Source: an uncultured Kouleothrix sp. (GTDB taxonomy: Bacteria; Chloroflexota; Chloroflexia; Chloroflexales; Roseiflexaceae). From it: a stretch of DNA of 6,593 nt. Numbering within the stretch: position 1 is the first letter of the stretch; every line of letters starts with the position of its first letter. The position numbers and the translations under genes were made by a program. The stretch lies in NCBI GenBank assembly GCA_937858455.1, contig CALLYN010000423.1:1-6593 (forward strand), written 5' to 3'. Below, in pieces: positions 6,318 to 6,593 of this stretch. The notes under the pieces were generated by a model. The model did no database searches, was not told the origin of the DNA, and saw nothing but the letters and a program-made list of their open reading frames with translations.

Positions 6318-6350
6318 GCTCTGCCGAAGGGTGAGCGCGCCAGCTGCGTA
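6318..6350. repeat. 33-nt direct repeat, copy 2
   Basis: Second copy of the 33-nt unit, with 22 nt of AT-richer spacer (containing CGTAAAACGAAAAAG) between the copies. Both carry the CAGCTG palindrome near their end. There are too few copies, and no regular spacer array, for CRISPR. Confidence 0.88.
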
Positions 6351-6362
6351 GGCGCTAGACTA

Positions 6363-6593
6363 TCAACCGCCGGCATCGCCAGGCGCAAGCTCGGCCCACT
6401 CGAGCAGCATGTGCGTCAGCTGTTCGGTCAGGCCAGTCTGGCTTACGTCGGCGAGCCAGGTGCGCCAGCCGAGCCGCAGGCGCTCGGCCGCCCAGGCGCG
6501 CGCGTCCAGGCTGAAGCCGTCTTCAACCCAGGCAATCGCGCCGGGCCAGCCGGCAAAGGCTGCGCGTACCGCAGCGGCCTTCCAGTCGGCGGC
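6363..6593 (-). CDS. Unrecognised protein, C-terminal 76 residues (N-terminus off the window)
   Basis: An open minus-strand frame enters from the right edge and ends at a TGA (6363-6365). It gives 76 residues of Chloroflexota-like codon use (mostly CTG leucine). The segment is unusually rich in tryptophan (seven: positions 4, 16, 22, 34, 43, 46 and 66) and in Ala, and looks helical and soluble, ending in a Pro-Gly-Asp-Ala-Gly-Gly tail. I recognise no family signature, so no function is assigned. The alternative frames in this stretch are less protein-like. It lies 217 nt upstream of the phosphodiesterase start on the same strand, with the hairpin and direct repeats between, so the two are probably not one simple operon. 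Confidence 0.65.
   Translation of the reverse strand, partial: AADWKAAAVRAAFAGWPGAIAWVEDGFSLDARAWAAERLRLGWRTWLADVSQTGLTEQLTHMLLEWAELAPGDAGG

Noticed and set aside
6263..6350. CRISPR array
   Set aside because: There are only two imperfect copies, with a single 22-nt spacer and no cas gene nearby.

Overview
This window reads as two unrelated pieces of high-GC bacterial DNA joined near position 3104-3124. The left piece (1 to about 3120) looks alphaproteobacterial, possibly a methylotroph or other Rhizobiales relative. It uses CTC and CTG for leucine at similar rates and carries a ProB of alphaproteobacterial type. The right piece (about 3104 to 6593) looks like a Chloroflexota genome such as a Kouleothrix, Roseiflexus or Chloroflexus relative. 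Its leucine codons are mostly CTG, and its AT-richer intergenic gaps hold G/C-rich hairpins and short repeats. Both taxonomic readings are inferences from protein flavour and codon use, not database results.

Left piece: a minus-strand gene running off the left edge encodes a conserved hypothetical protein with a ClpP/crotonase-like Cys-x-Ser-Ala-Cys segment (start 535). A divergent plus-strand short-chain dehydrogenase/reductase follows (664-1449). It converges, with a 6-nt gap, on a minus-strand class I SAM-dependent methyltransferase (1456-2460). The methyltransferase lies 7 nt downstream of the stop of proB, glutamate 5-kinase. Only the C-terminal 218 or so residues of ProB remain before the junction.

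Right piece: the C-terminal two thirds of a YtcJ-like metal-dependent amidohydrolase (about 3104-4177, plus strand) has lost its N-terminal metal-binding HxH region at the same junction. A 254-nt gap then holds an 18-bp palindrome and a candidate promoter. A complete HU-family DNA-binding protein gene (4432-4710) follows, with a strong Shine-Dalgarno and a textbook intrinsic terminator (4734-4772). A second hairpin (4805-4830) separates it from a convergent minus-strand alkaline-phosphatase-superfamily / type I phosphodiesterase gene (4868-6145). Upstream of that gene are an 18-bp-stem hairpin (6205-6243) and a 33-nt direct repeat present twice (6263-6295, 6318-6350). The end of an unrecognised Trp-rich minus-strand gene (6363-6593) closes the window.

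The most important observation is the junction. Two enzymes on opposite strands are both cut at the same point, and about 18 nt there can be read as correct sequence for either one. This is most simply an assembly or library chimera. It is much less likely to be a natural illegitimate recombination. I see no convincing new biological system here; the remaining points of interest are the intergenic repeats and hairpins of the right piece and the uncharacterised protein at the left edge.
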